From Nesterenkonia ebinurensis (GTDB lineage: Bacteria; Actinomycetota; Actinomycetes; Actinomycetales; Micrococcaceae): a stretch of DNA of 64,000 nt. The stretch spans positions 277,807 through 341,806 of the forward strand of contig NZ_VWNF01000041.1 in the NCBI RefSeq assembly GCF_008711175.1, read 5' to 3'. Both the position numbers and the translations under genes were made by a program. The notes beneath the pieces were generated by a model. That model did no database searches, was not told the DNA's origin, and saw nothing but the letters and a program-made list of their open reading frames with translations. Below, piece by piece: positions 27,206 to 35,900 of this stretch (positions are counted from its first letter, which is position 1; each line of letters begins with the position of its first letter).

Positions 27206-28666
27206 GTGCCCGGTGCCATCCCCGACCCGATCAGGCCCTTGCTCTCCCCGGAGACCTGGGAGCTGCTGAACTCACTGCCGGAGTACAGGCGGCAGGGTGC
27301 AGATGAGATGAACATCACGCTGCGCAAGCAGGGCTGGCCGGCGGAGACTGTGGCGGCGGTGCTGACCCAGCTGCGACTGCGCGCTCGGGCCAAGACCAAG
27401 TTTGGTGAGTTCGCGGCCCGGATGCTGTTCACTGAAGCAGGGCTGCAGCAGTCCACCAGGCTGCCGGTGGCAGCCCGCCATGCCCGGAGGTTCCGCGAGG
27501 CAGGCGTGCGGCGGGTGGCTGATCTGGGCTGCGGGCTGGGAGCGGACTCCTTGGCCTTCGCCTCGGCGGGATTGGCAGTCACCGCGGTGGAGGCGGATGA
27601 GACCACTGCCGCGGCGGCCTATCTGAACCTGCGCCCCTTCCCGGAGGCGCAGGTGGTGCACTCCACCGCCGAGGACTGGGCCGCGGAGCATCTCGAGGTC
27701 CTGAGTGCATACTTTGTGCAGCACTCTGGGGCTGAATCGGGTAGAAATGCTGCACAGATCATGCACTCGACGGAGAAAGTGGGGAGCTGGGGGCTTTGGC
27801 TGGATCCGGCGCGGCGGAACGAGCGCTCCCGGCTCTGGGACCCGGAGCAGTTCTCGCCCCCGCTGAGCTTTGCCACCGAGCTGGCCGCCACCGGTGCCCC
27901 GCTGGGGGTCAAGCTGGGGCCGGGCATCCCGCACGAGCTCATCCCGGCAGACTGCGAGGCCGAGTGGACCTCGGTGGACGGCCAGCTGGTGGAAGTCACG
28001 CTCTGGTTCAACGCCCTGGCCCGCCGGGATTCCGAAGGCAGGATGGTCCGCCGCGCCGCCACCATGCTGTCTGCAGGAAACAACGTCCGACTGAGCCGAG
28101 CGAAATGTGACGCTTGCGGCGCAATGTCCGAGGCCACTGAGGATTGTCCGAGATGCAGGCAGGCGACTCAGGAGAGTAAGCACGACAGCACGAACACCGC
28201 CAGCACAGTCAGTGCCGCCGAACTCACCTCAGTCACCGACTTCGGTGAGGGGACTGAGCTGAGTCCCGCCGGTGCGGAAGGGCTGGCCGGCATCCTGTGG
28301 GAGCCGGACCCCGCCGTGATCCGCGCCGGACTGGTGTCAGAGCTGTGCGAGCAGATGGGTGGCCGACTGCTCGATGAGCGCATCGCCTACCTCACAACCG
28401 ACGACGCCGTCGGCTCATCTCTTGCACGCGGGTATCGCGTGGTCGAGGTCATGGACTTTTCGGCCAAGCGGCTCAAGCGCTGGTGCACCGAGCAGGGAAT
28501 CACCAGCGTGGAGATCAAGAAGCGCGGGGTGGACGTGGTGCCTGAGCAGCTGCGCGCCCAGATCCTGCCCAAGAAGAAGCCCCGGGGCCCGGCCACCCGT
28601 GCCGTGCTGGTGATCACCCGGTTGGGCGATCGCCGTCTGGCTGCGGTGGTCGAGCCCCTGAGCTGA
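27206..28666 (+). CDS. SAM-dependent methyltransferase with THUMP-like domain, carrying two repeat insertions
   Basis: The 486-aa product starts at GTG 27206. The methyltransferase core has VADLGCGLGADSLAFASAGL (SAM motif I) and LWLDPARRNERSRLWDPEQF, and the C-terminus is the THUMP-like domain typical of this actinobacterial family (VVEVMDFSAKRLKRWC, VEIKKRGVDVVPEQLR). Family members are usually near 400 aa. The excess comes from two in-frame insertions: residues about 167-188 encode the 66-bp palindromic element and residues about 295-332 a zinc-ribbon-like segment (CDACGAMSEATEDCPRC). Both avoid the recognisable core. The RNA substrate is unknown. The reading frame is intact, so the gene is probably functional. 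Confidence 0.85.
   Translation: MPGAIPDPIRPLLSPETWELLNSLPEYRRQGADEMNITLRKQGWPAETVAAVLTQLRLRARAKTKFGEFAARMLFTEAGLQQSTRLPVAARHARRFREAGVRRVADLGCGLGADSLAFASAGLAVTAVEADETTAAAAYLNLRPFPEAQVVHSTAEDWAAEHLEVLSAYFVQHSGAESGRNAAQIMHSTEKVGSWGLWLDPARRNERSRLWDPEQFSPPLSFATELAATGAPLGVKLGPGIPHELIPADCEAEWTSVDGQLVEVTLWFNALARRDSEGRMVRRAATMLSAGNNVRLSRAKCDACGAMSEATEDCPRCRQATQESKHDSTNTASTVSAAELTSVTDFGEGTELSPAGAEGLAGILWEPDPAVIRAGLVSELCEQMGGRLLDERIAYLTTDDAVGSSLARGYRVVEVMDFSAKRLKRWCTEQGITSVEIKKRGVDVVPEQLRAQILPKKKPRGPATRAVLVITRLGDRRLAAVVEPLS
27703..27768. repeat. 66-bp palindromic element, copy 2, in frame inside a CDS
   Basis: It has the same length and the same end sequences (GAGTGCAT and ATGCACTC) as the two intergenic copies. 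Being 22 codons long, it adds about 22 residues (SAYFVQHSGAESGRNAAQIM and flanks) without disturbing the frame. It lies between the SAM-binding half and the LDPARR motif, where homologues have a short loop. Confidence 0.87.
28088..28200. repeat. 113-bp coding repeat with zinc-ribbon-like pattern, copy in methyltransferase
   Basis: This stretch aligns without gaps to the reverse complement of 50801-50913 in nnrD, with 85 of 113 bases identical by eye. Both are read in the same phase, starting RLSR. Here the four Cys (CDAC and CPRC) are complete, the pattern of a small zinc ribbon. Flanking protein sequence of the two hosts is unrelated. Confidence 0.8.
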
Positions 28667-28677
28667 TCCGCAGAAGA

Positions 28678-29331
28678 CTACTGGCGACGGCGACGGCTCA
28701 CGGCGTAGCCGCCTACAGCCGCCAGGGCCAGGACGGCAGCTGCCAGCAGGCCCCAGCCGATGATCCCGCCCCAGCCGCCGGAGTCCTCATCGTCCTCGGA
28801 ATCGACCATCGTCACTGGAGACTCTTCCTGGGTCAGTTCAGGCTCCGCTGCTGCCGGAGCCTCAGTGTCTTCCTCGATCACCTCTACCTCAGGAGTCTGG
28901 GTGCCGGACTCATCCTCCGTCAGGGGTAAGTCCACCTCGAAGCTGAAGCTGTGCTCCTCACTGTGCCCATCGGAGTAGACCACCCGGTAAGCGACCTCAT
29001 ACTCCCCGTTGGGCAACGGTTCTGGGATCTCGGTGCGCATGGTGGAGCCCTCCACCTCGGCGGGATCCTCGGAGGCCCAGTTCTCCTCCTCGGAGTCGAG
29101 CACCCAGATGTCGTTGGTGATGGCGTCCCCGGTGGTCAGTCCGGAGCCGGAGAACTCGAGCACCACCTCGACAGGCGGCTGAGTGAGGACTTCGCCCTCC
29201 TCTGGGCTGGAGCTGATCAGGGTGTCGTGGGCCTGGGCTGGAGCTGCGGTGAGTGTTGCAAGGACCAGTGCGGCGGTACCACTCAGTGCGGCCAGGCGCA
29301 GGCGGACAGGGGCGGATGAAGCAGTGTGCAT
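28678..29331 (-). CDS. copC: CopC-domain copper resistance protein, membrane anchored
   Basis: The 217-aa protein has a signal peptide (to about residue 34, AAPAQA-HD). A CopC/YobA domain follows, with the mature His1 copper ligand and SSSPEEGEVLTQPPVEVVLEFS, EYEVAYRVVYSDGHSEEHSFSF. An acidic linker, a single C-terminal helix (GGIIGWGLLAAAVLALAAVGG) and a basic RRRR tail complete it. It likely binds Cu(II) at the cell surface. The next gene on the strand (29395-30078) is a small membrane protein often seen beside copC. Confidence 0.9.
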   Translation of the reverse strand: MHTASSAPVRLRLAALSGTAALVLATLTAAPAQAHDTLISSSPEEGEVLTQPPVEVVLEFSGSGLTTGDAITNDIWVLDSEEENWASEDPAEVEGSTMRTEIPEPLPNGEYEVAYRVVYSDGHSEEHSFSFEVDLPLTEDESGTQTPEVEVIEEDTEAPAAAEPELTQEESPVTMVDSEDDEDSGGWGGIIGWGLLAAAVLALAAVGGYAVSRRRRQ

Positions 29332-29394
29332 GTTAAGAGGTCTTTCGTTCTCGTGAAGGTTTGTGCTGCGACTTAGGCGCAGCGGTGTCTGCGG

Positions 29395-30078
29395 CTACTT
29401 CACGAGGGCAGGCGGGCCGCGCAGGCTGCGGGGGCCGGCGCCGGGCCAGGCGTCCTGGCAGTTCTCCGGGGGCGAGGTAAGGGTGATCCGGCGCGGTGCA
29501 GTGTGCGCGGCCGGCTGGGATCTCAGCAGGATGAGCACCGGGGTGATGCTCAGGCGTTCGGCGATCCCGCAGAGCAGGGTCTCGCCGCCGCGCAGCAGTG
29601 CGTAGGCGAAGACTGCGGCCACTAAGTGTGCGGCGATCATCGAGGCATCGGTCTGGCTTGCCACGCTGTGCGCGGAATCCTGGGTGGCCTCCACAACGCT
29701 GGGGGGCACCGCCACCTCGTAGGAGACTCCCTGTTCGCGCACTGGCAGGATCAGCGGCTCCCCGTGGTGAGCGGAGGAGTCAGCGGACAGGGCGGAATGC
29801 CCGGTGGATGAGGCGGGAAAGAGCGCGAAGAGCCCGTGCAGCAGGATCTGGCTGCTCAGCACTGCTGCGGCCAGGCGCATGCGACTGAGCATGACCCCGG
29901 AGAGCTGAACGCACACCGGGATGCTGATGCACAGTGCCAGCAGGACTACCAATGGGTGCGGGGCGTGGTGCCCGGCGGCGGTGTGCCCCAGGGCGGCTGA
30001 GCCTACAGCCACCAGGGCAGCCAGAGCTCCGCGGAGCAGCTTCGCGAAACCGGCTATCCGGCGCTGGTCAAAGGCCAC
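29395..30078 (-). CDS. Hypothetical membrane protein paired with copC
   Basis: The 227-aa protein has about three to four hydrophobic segments, several His residues in loops (AALGHTAAGHHAPHP, STGHSALSADSSAHHGEP) and a cytoplasmic Pro-rich tail. His-rich loops and adjacency to copC suggest a metal-related role, but I recognise no named domain. It is upstream of copC on the same strand with a 63-bp gap, so an operon is likely. Confidence 0.7.
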   Translation of the reverse strand: MAFDQRRIAGFAKLLRGALAALVAVGSAALGHTAAGHHAPHPLVVLLALCISIPVCVQLSGVMLSRMRLAAAVLSSQILLHGLFALFPASSTGHSALSADSSAHHGEPLILPVREQGVSYEVAVPPSVVEATQDSAHSVASQTDASMIAAHLVAAVFAYALLRGGETLLCGIAERLSITPVLILLRSQPAAHTAPRRITLTSPPENCQDAWPGAGPRSLRGPPALVK

Positions 30079-30086
30079 ATCCTGGA

Positions 30087-30116
30087 TTCTACATCCGGTT
30101 TCTATCGCCGGTAGAA
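30087..30116. promoter_or_regulatory. Inverted repeat TTCTAC...GTAGAA at the copC-operon start
   Basis: The arms TTCTAC-AT-CCGG and CCGG-TAGAA pair with a two-base bulge. It is centred about 22 bp upstream of the first codon of the copC-linked membrane gene. This is a plausible operator for a metal-responsive repressor. The remaining gap to 30321 shows nothing else recognisable. Confidence 0.45.
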
Positions 30117-30321
30117 GACCGTTGGCGGTGAGCGCAGCCTTCTTGCTGCCTCATTCGGAGAGCATCGCCGTGGTGGAGAGGCCTGCCAGCTGATCGGCAC
30201 GAAGTGGCGTTTTGTGCCCGGCGTGGACCAGGCAGACTGTCGAGCTTGCTGAGACCATCACCGACAACTAGCTGGCGTCATAACGCTTGGGCGGTGAGGC
30301 CGATACTGGCACACTGGAGGG

Positions 30322-30771
30322 ATGCGGAACAGGACCGGACGCGGCGTCGTCGTACTGATCTTTGCGGCCACAGTCACTGCCTGCGGCGCAGAGCCAGAGA
30401 CCACTGAACCTGAGCAGGCAGAGCCGTCGCCCCCAACAAACGACCCCACCGGGAACGAACTACCCGATGAGGACCCACCACCTGAAGAACCAGAGCTGGA
30501 AACCCGGGCAGAGATCCTCGATGAGGACACCCTGGAGCTGGTCACCTACGGCAGTTCCACCTGCCCCGATGAGGTCACCGAGGTCGAGGCCACCGACGCC
30601 GGCACCCTGGCCGTGGAACTGCACAACCCGCACCAGGACGGGCCCTGTACCGCCGACTACGCACCCACCGAGCACATCATCGAAATACCGGGCGAGGTCA
30701 CCGAGCGCCCCGTCACCCTAGAACTGGAGTGGAAAGACTCAGACCACACGGACACCATCACTGCGGAGTAG
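30322..30771 (+). CDS. Small acidic lipoprotein, unknown function
   Basis: The 149-aa protein has a lipobox-like ATVTAC (Cys near 20), a Pro/Glu-rich linker of about 40 residues, and a C-terminal domain with two Cys (SSTCPDEVTEV and GPCTADYAP) that could form a disulfide. I do not recognise a family. GGAGGG lies immediately before the ATG, closer than ideal. It is isolated between the copC pair and the GH3 gene. Confidence 0.7.
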   Translation: MRNRTGRGVVVLIFAATVTACGAEPETTEPEQAEPSPPTNDPTGNELPDEDPPPEEPELETRAEILDEDTLELVTYGSSTCPDEVTEVEATDAGTLAVELHNPHQDGPCTADYAPTEHIIEIPGEVTERPVTLELEWKDSDHTDTITAE

Positions 30772-30834
30772 AGCACCCAAGGGGCGCAGCCCGGTCAGAC
30801 TGGTACGCATCATAGGCGGCTGCACCCCACGGGC

Positions 30835-32679
30835 TCAGCAGGCGGAGTGGCCGGCCGGGAAGCTGCCCACTTCTACCGGGAGCGCTCCGGGGGCTTCTGC
30901 GCCGGTGAGCACCTCCACCAGGGCAGCGAAGGACTCCGGCGTCCGGCCGTAGAGCCCGATCTTGGTCTCCGCTGAGGAGTCGGCCAGCCCCTCGGGCCGG
31001 TCCAGAGAAACTACGACGTCGCCCGTGCTCGGGGTGGTGCCGCCCAGCAGAGTGATCACCGGGCCCCAGCCGGTCTGCAGTCCGGCCTGCTGCGCTGCGG
31101 CGGCCAGCCGGTCACGATCCTGCTGGGTGCCACCCTGGATCTGGATCGCCTCAGTGACCAGCTCAGCCTGACACTGACCCTCCACCAAGGTGACCGCCTG
31201 GGCAGCCACCTGCTCCGCGAGCTCTGGGGCGGTGAGCTCCTCCAGGGGCCCGCTGTCAGCTTCCCGCTCCTGGGCATCCTCCCCCTGGGCTGTATCGTCG
31301 GGATGTGAATCTGAGTCCAGCTCCACGGGGCCATAGATCATTCGGCCTGCCAGCTCCTCCGGGGTCTCCGCCCCAGGGCCTGCGGCGAGCTCCCCAGCGG
31401 ACAGTGCCTGCTGCCAGAGCACCAAGGCCACCACTCGTTCGGCAGCCTCATTGAGCCGAGTCTCCTCCAGATCCCCGGACTCCACCGCGGCAATGATCGC
31501 CGCATGCGCCCCCGGTGCGCTGGCCGGCATCAGGATCAGGTCCGCCCCGGCGTCTAAGGCAGTGACCACAGCCTGGTCCCCGCCGTAGTGATGCGCGATC
31601 GCCGCCATATTCAGCGCATCGGTGACGATGACTCCATCATGGCCCATCTCGCGGATCTCGGCATAGGCGGCTGGGGACAAAGAGGACGGCACCCCAGCCT
31701 CCAAGGCCGGCACCTCGAGATGGCCCATCATCACCATGGGCGCACCAGCCTGGATCACCTCTGCAAAGGGCAACCAGTCACGCTCGCGCAGCTCCTCCAG
31801 GGTGGCCTGCTGTATGGGCAGGCTGTGGTGGGAATCCTCTGTCACCGAACCGTGGCCGGGGAAATGCTTGGCTGATCCAGCGACCCCGGCGTCGGCAAGG
31901 CCGCGCAGTCCCTGGATGGCCAGGGACCCCACTGTCTCCGGGTCGGAGCCGAAGGTTCGTGAGCCCATGGTGGGATCAGAGCTGCCGATGGTGACATCGG
32001 CGTTGGGGGCAAAGGTGACGGTGAATCCCAGCTCAGCCAGATCCGCAGCCATCAGCCGGTGCACCTGACCAGAGCTGAACAGTCCGTCGCTGCCGTGGTG
32101 CACCGCACCCAGCGCCATAGGGGTAGGCCATTCGGTCATCGGGGATCCCACCCTGGTGACCAGTCCGCCCTCCTGGTCCACCGAGATGATCGGCGGCACG
32201 GCACGGCCCTCACCACCAGCCCCGGAGAGGACACTGATCTGCTCAGCGAGCGCCTCCACATCCACAGAGTTCTCGCCGCCGGGAATGTTGTGCCCCATCA
32301 GGATCACCCCGGCCAGATGATGCTCCTCAATGAGCGCCACCGCGGAATCCACATCTGTGCCCTGGTACTCGCCGATGATCACCTGGCCTGCACGTTCAGC
32401 CACACTCATCTCCGCCACCAGTTCAGCGGCAAACTCCCGGTGGTCCTCGCCTGGCCCGGCCAGCGCCTGCTCCTGCTCCTGAACTGCTTCCGCTCTGGCG
32501 GCCTCTGCCTCAGCACGCTCCTGTTCGGCCACCTCTTCCTCACTCAGCCCTGTGCTCTCAGAGCCCGGCTCACCGGTATCGGATGAGCCGGCGTCGTCGT
32601 GATCTCCTCCCCCGCAGGAGGTCAGCAGCAGAGCACTAACCAGGGCGAAGGAGACCAAGAAACGGGTGTATCGGAACAT
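30835..32679 (-). CDS. Glycoside hydrolase family 3 (NagZ-like) lipoprotein
   Basis: The 614-aa lipoprotein has a lipobox SALLLTSC (Cys near 22), an acidic and then Glu/Ala coiled linker to about residue 75, and a GH3 barrel. NagZ-type motifs are ISVDQEGGLVTRVG, FTVTFAPNADV and the active-site KHFPGHGSVTEDSHHSLP with the general-acid His. DGVIVTDALNMAAIAHHY carries the nucleophile Asp. Such enzymes trim GlcNAc from peptidoglycan fragments at the cell surface. A C-terminal second domain is present but diverged. Confidence 0.9.
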   Translation of the reverse strand: MFRYTRFLVSFALVSALLLTSCGGGDHDDAGSSDTGEPGSESTGLSEEEVAEQERAEAEAARAEAVQEQEQALAGPGEDHREFAAELVAEMSVAERAGQVIIGEYQGTDVDSAVALIEEHHLAGVILMGHNIPGGENSVDVEALAEQISVLSGAGGEGRAVPPIISVDQEGGLVTRVGSPMTEWPTPMALGAVHHGSDGLFSSGQVHRLMAADLAELGFTVTFAPNADVTIGSSDPTMGSRTFGSDPETVGSLAIQGLRGLADAGVAGSAKHFPGHGSVTEDSHHSLPIQQATLEELRERDWLPFAEVIQAGAPMVMMGHLEVPALEAGVPSSLSPAAYAEIREMGHDGVIVTDALNMAAIAHHYGGDQAVVTALDAGADLILMPASAPGAHAAIIAAVESGDLEETRLNEAAERVVALVLWQQALSAGELAAGPGAETPEELAGRMIYGPVELDSDSHPDDTAQGEDAQEREADSGPLEELTAPELAEQVAAQAVTLVEGQCQAELVTEAIQIQGGTQQDRDRLAAAAQQAGLQTGWGPVITLLGGTTPSTGDVVVSLDRPEGLADSSAETKIGLYGRTPESFAALVEVLTGAEAPGALPVEVGSFPAGHSAC

Positions 32680-32835
32680 CTACATAAGGGTAAGGTCTCG
32701 GCACGGAGGTAAGCGTCAAGCGAGCCTGCAGGAATTGTTCAGACTAGTGCCGATAGTGTTATCGAGCGTGCCTGCCAGTTCGACGCCGTCGCGAGCAGGT
32801 GCTGCATGGAGTGGTTAGCAAAGCGACGGAAGAAG

Positions 32836-32854
32836 CAAATGCCGGAAGCATTTG
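32836..32854. promoter_or_regulatory. Perfect hairpin CAAATGC-CGGAA-GCATTTG
   Basis: This 7-5-7 dyad lies in the 271-bp gap between the GH3 gene (start 32679) and the divergent glutamate-cysteine ligase gene (start 32951). It is about 100 bp upstream of the latter and may be an operator for either promoter. No T-tract follows. Confidence 0.4.
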
Positions 32855-32950
32855 TGACTGACGGAGACGCAGTAGGACGCGCATGCGGTGCCGGGCAGTG
32901 GCGGAAGGGGCGCGTAGTTGCACTGAAACCGTTCTGACAAGGAGAATCTC

Positions 32951-34102
32951 ATGGGATTGCCGTTTGCTGAGTCACAGCGCTCTACGCTGGGCATCGAATG
33001 GGAGCTGGCCCTGGTGGACCGGCAGACCGGCGATCTGCGGAGTGTGGCCGAACGGATCCTGGAGGCCACCCGGACCGAACATCCTGAACTCTCCGGCGAT
33101 GAGGAACATCCCTATGTGAAGCAGGAGCTGCTGCTGAACACCGTGGAGCTGGTCACCGATGTCTGCACCACGGTGGAGGCGGGTGTGGAGCAGCTGCGCG
33201 AGACCGCCCGGAACGTGATGAAGCACTGTGAGCCCCTGGATGTGGACCTCTACTGCCAGGGCTCCCACCCTTTCGCTCCGCCCACCAAGCAGCCGGTCAC
33301 TGATAAGGAGCGCTACAACGAGCTGATCCGGCGCACCCAGTGGTGGGGTCGGCAGATGGTCATCTACGGCATCCATGTGCATGTGGGACTGGAGGATGTG
33401 AAGTATGCGATGCCGGTGGTCAACGCGCTGTGCAACTACAACGCACACTTCCAGGCGCTTTCGGCCTCCTCCCCCTACTGGTCCGGCGAGGACACCGGCT
33501 ACGCCTCCAACCGTGCACTGATGTTCCAGCAGCTGCCCACCGCTGGGCAGTCCTACCAATTCGAGGAATGGTCCGGATATGAGCGGGCCGTGGCTGATCT
33601 GGAGCACACCGGGGTGATCCACGATGTCACCGAGGTCCGCTGGGATGTCCGGGCTGTGCCGCGGCTGGGCACTGTGGAGCTGCGCATCTGCGACGGGGTG
33701 GCCACCTTGGAGGAGATCGGTGCTATCGCTGCCCTGGCCCAGTGCCTGGTGGAGGACACCGTCCAGCATCTGGAGGGCGGCGGGAAGGTCACCTCCATGC
33801 CGCCCTGGTACGTGAAGGAGAATAAGTGGCGGGCGGCCCGCTACGGGATGGATGCGATCATCATCCTCAATGAGGAGGGCGATGAGGAGCTGGTGACCGA
33901 TCACCTGGCCGGTGAGCTTCAGCGGCTGGCACCGGTGGCTGAGCAGCTCGGCTGCGCTGAGGAGCTGGGCTACCTGGAGACCATGATGGACAAGGGGGCC
34001 GGCTACCAGCGGCAGAAGAAGGTGGCCGAGACCCACGACGGCGACCTGCGCCAGGTGGTGTTGGACTCCGCGGCGCTGACCCGGACCAGCATCAACGGTT
34101 GA
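32951..34102 (+). CDS. Carboxylate-amine ligase, glutamate--cysteine ligase GCS2 family (YbdK type)
   Basis: The 383-aa protein belongs to the GCS2 superfamily: STLGIEWELALVDRQTGDL at the N-terminus, VKQELLLNTVELVTDVC, YGIHVHVGLEDV and EVRWDVRAVPRLGTVELRICDG. Relatives make gamma-glutamylcysteine or related conjugates (mycothiol or ergothioneine-linked pathways), and many members are of unproven substrate. The ribosome site AAGGAG is eight bases upstream of ATG 32951. It is a single gene, convergent with tsaD. Confidence 0.88.
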   Translation: MGLPFAESQRSTLGIEWELALVDRQTGDLRSVAERILEATRTEHPELSGDEEHPYVKQELLLNTVELVTDVCTTVEAGVEQLRETARNVMKHCEPLDVDLYCQGSHPFAPPTKQPVTDKERYNELIRRTQWWGRQMVIYGIHVHVGLEDVKYAMPVVNALCNYNAHFQALSASSPYWSGEDTGYASNRALMFQQLPTAGQSYQFEEWSGYERAVADLEHTGVIHDVTEVRWDVRAVPRLGTVELRICDGVATLEEIGAIAALAQCLVEDTVQHLEGGGKVTSMPPWYVKENKWRAARYGMDAIIILNEEGDEELVTDHLAGELQRLAPVAEQLGCAEELGYLETMMDKGAGYQRQKKVAETHDGDLRQVVLDSAALTRTSING

Positions 34103-34219
34103 CTCTCACCCATATCCCTCATGTTCGGTGGCCACTTACGACGACGTTTTGGGGCGAAAATGGCCATCTTCATCGTCATACGGGGCCAACGAACAGCAAG
34201 GAGAGGGCCCAGGCCCGGA

Positions 34220-35332
34220 TCAGATCAAGATGCGGCTGGCCTGGAGGCTGGAGTCGGCGGGGATTGCCAACGACGACGCCGGCGCACCGGCACCGACTAA
34301 CTGTGCTCCCAGCGCAGCCACCATGGCACCGTTGTCGGTGCACAGCGGAATCGGTGGGACTCTCAGCGTGATGCCGGCGGTCGCGCAGCGCTGGGCCAGC
34401 AGTTCGCGCAGTCGGGAGTTGGCGGCCACTCCCCCGCCGAGCAGCAGACTGGTCAGACCGTGCTCCTGACAGGCCCGCACTGCCTTGGAGGTCAGCACAT
34501 CCACCACGGCCTCCTGGAAGCTGGCCGCGATATCAGCGGTGGGGACCGCCAGCCCCTGAGCCTGGAACTGCTCGGCAGCGCGGGCCACTGCGGTCTTCAG
34601 CCCGGAGAAGGACCAGTTGTGCCGGTGCTTACCGGGGTTCTCCGCGGTGCCCTCGAACTTGGGCATGGTCAGCCCGCGGGGAAAGCGGAAGGCTGTCGGA
34701 TCGCCCTTCTTGGCTGCTTGGTCGATGGCCGGGCCGCCGGGGTAGCCCAGCCCCAGCAGCCGGGCGGTTTTGTCGTAGGCCTCTCCTGCGGCGTCGTCGA
34801 TGGTGGAGCCGATCAGTTCCACATCATCGGTGAGCGAACCGACCCGCAGGATCTCGGTATGCCCCCCGGAGACCAGCAGCGCAGCAGTATTGGGCGCAAG
34901 CACCGGTGACTCGACCGTCCCAGTACTCCTTTCGGTCCGGGAGGTGCCCTGATGCCCACCTTCCAACAGCCCCACAGCGACGTGGGCCACCAGGTGGTTG
35001 ATCCCGTAGAGCGGCTTGCCGGTGGCCAGGGCCAGGCCCTTGGCGGCGGAAAGACCCACCATCAGGGCACCAGCCAATCCCGGACCTGCGGTGACCGCGA
35101 TCGCGTCAATGTCCTTCAGCTGCACCCCGGCGGTGGCCAAAGCTCTGCGCAGGGTGGGGGTGAAGGACTCCAGATGGGCCCGTGCGGCGATTTCCGGTAT
35201 CACTCCGCCGAACCGGACGTGCTCCTCCATCGAGGAGGCCACCTCATTGGCCAGCAGGTGGGTGCCGCGGACAATGCCGACTCCGGTCTCATCGCAGGAG
35301 GTCTCGATGCCCAGCACCAGGGGCTCAGCCAT
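34220..35332 (-). CDS. tsaD: tRNA N6-adenosine threonylcarbamoyltransferase TsaD
   Basis: TsaD transfers the threonylcarbamoyl group to A37 of ANN-decoding tRNAs with TsaB and TsaE. From ATG 35332 the protein is 370 aa (GTG 35341 is an alternative). It shows [16 protein letters not shown], the metal HLVAH in [26 protein letters not shown], and the C-terminal [15 protein letters not shown] short lineage-specific insert (about [17 protein letters not shown]) precedes the SGGHT motif. The start overlaps the rimI stop by 8 bp, and it is the last gene of tsaB-rimI-tsaD. Confidence 0.97.
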   Translation of the reverse strand: MAEPLVLGIETSCDETGVGIVRGTHLLANEVASSMEEHVRFGGVIPEIAARAHLESFTPTLRRALATAGVQLKDIDAIAVTAGPGLAGALMVGLSAAKGLALATGKPLYGINHLVAHVAVGLLEGGHQGTSRTERSTGTVESPVLAPNTAALLVSGGHTEILRVGSLTDDVELIGSTIDDAAGEAYDKTARLLGLGYPGGPAIDQAAKKGDPTAFRFPRGLTMPKFEGTAENPGKHRHNWSFSGLKTAVARAAEQFQAQGLAVPTADIAASFQEAVVDVLTSKAVRACQEHGLTSLLLGGGVAANSRLRELLAQRCATAGITLRVPPIPLCTDNGAMVAALGAQLVGAGAPASSLAIPADSSLQASRILI

Positions 35333-35900
35333 GGGACGCACCGCCCGTGATCTGTTCGCTGCCGACCGCGCCCACTGCGGCCGCGGGCTCGGTCAGCCGT
35401 TTGCGCATGATCAGTGCGTCCCCGCCGTCGGGGTAGTAGCTACGGCGCAGATGGATCTGCTCGAACCCGTTGCGCCGGTAGAGCCGCTGGGCGCCGGGGT
35501 TGTCGATGCGCACCTCCAGCAGGAGATCCTCGGCGCCACGACGCCGCGACTCCTGCTCGATCAGGCCCAGCAGCCGGCTGCCCAACCCTTCGCCCTGGGC
35601 CTGCGGAGCCACCGCAAGGGTCTGCACATCGGCCAGCGGGAGTACGCACATCATGCCCGCGTAGCCGAGGATGCTGCCGCGTTGGGGGTCGCTCGGGGCG
35701 GCATCGGGGACGGGAGCGGCGTCGTGCTGGTCCTGCTCAGCGACCCAGTACTTCCGGGTGGCCCGATGCGCGGCAACGGCGGGCTCAGCCTGGGCGAGCT
35801 CGTCGTAAAGGAACCGTTCGGGCCAGGCGTCATGCGGGAAGAGCTGGCGTTCCAGGGCCATCACCTCAGGCACGTCTGCGGCAGTCATCGCCCGGATCAT
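35325..35900 (-). CDS. rimI: Ribosomal protein S18-alanine N-acetyltransferase RimI-like
   Basis: The 191-aa GNAT acetyltransferase shows the acetyl-CoA loop [16 protein letters not shown] and the C-terminal [23 protein letters not shown]. The position between tsaB and tsaD supports RimI. It is longer than E. coli RimI (148 aa) because of an Asp/Pro-rich insert near residues 57-78 and a C-terminal tail of about 20 residues. Its start overlaps the tsaB stop (ATGA). Confidence 0.92.
   Translation of the reverse strand: MIRAMTAADVPEVMALERQLFPHDAWPERFLYDELAQAEPAVAAHRATRKYWVAEQDQHDAAPVPDAAPSDPQRGSILGYAGMMCVLPLADVQTLAVAPQAQGEGLGSRLLGLIEQESRRRGAEDLLLEVRIDNPGAQRLYRRNGFEQIHLRRSYYPDGGDALIMRKRLTEPAAAVGAVGSEQITGGASHG

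Noticed and set aside
32972..34036. Minus-strand 354-codon frame opposite the GCS2 gene
   Set aside because: It is a shadow of a well-conserved plus-strand enzyme, and no family is recognisable in it.
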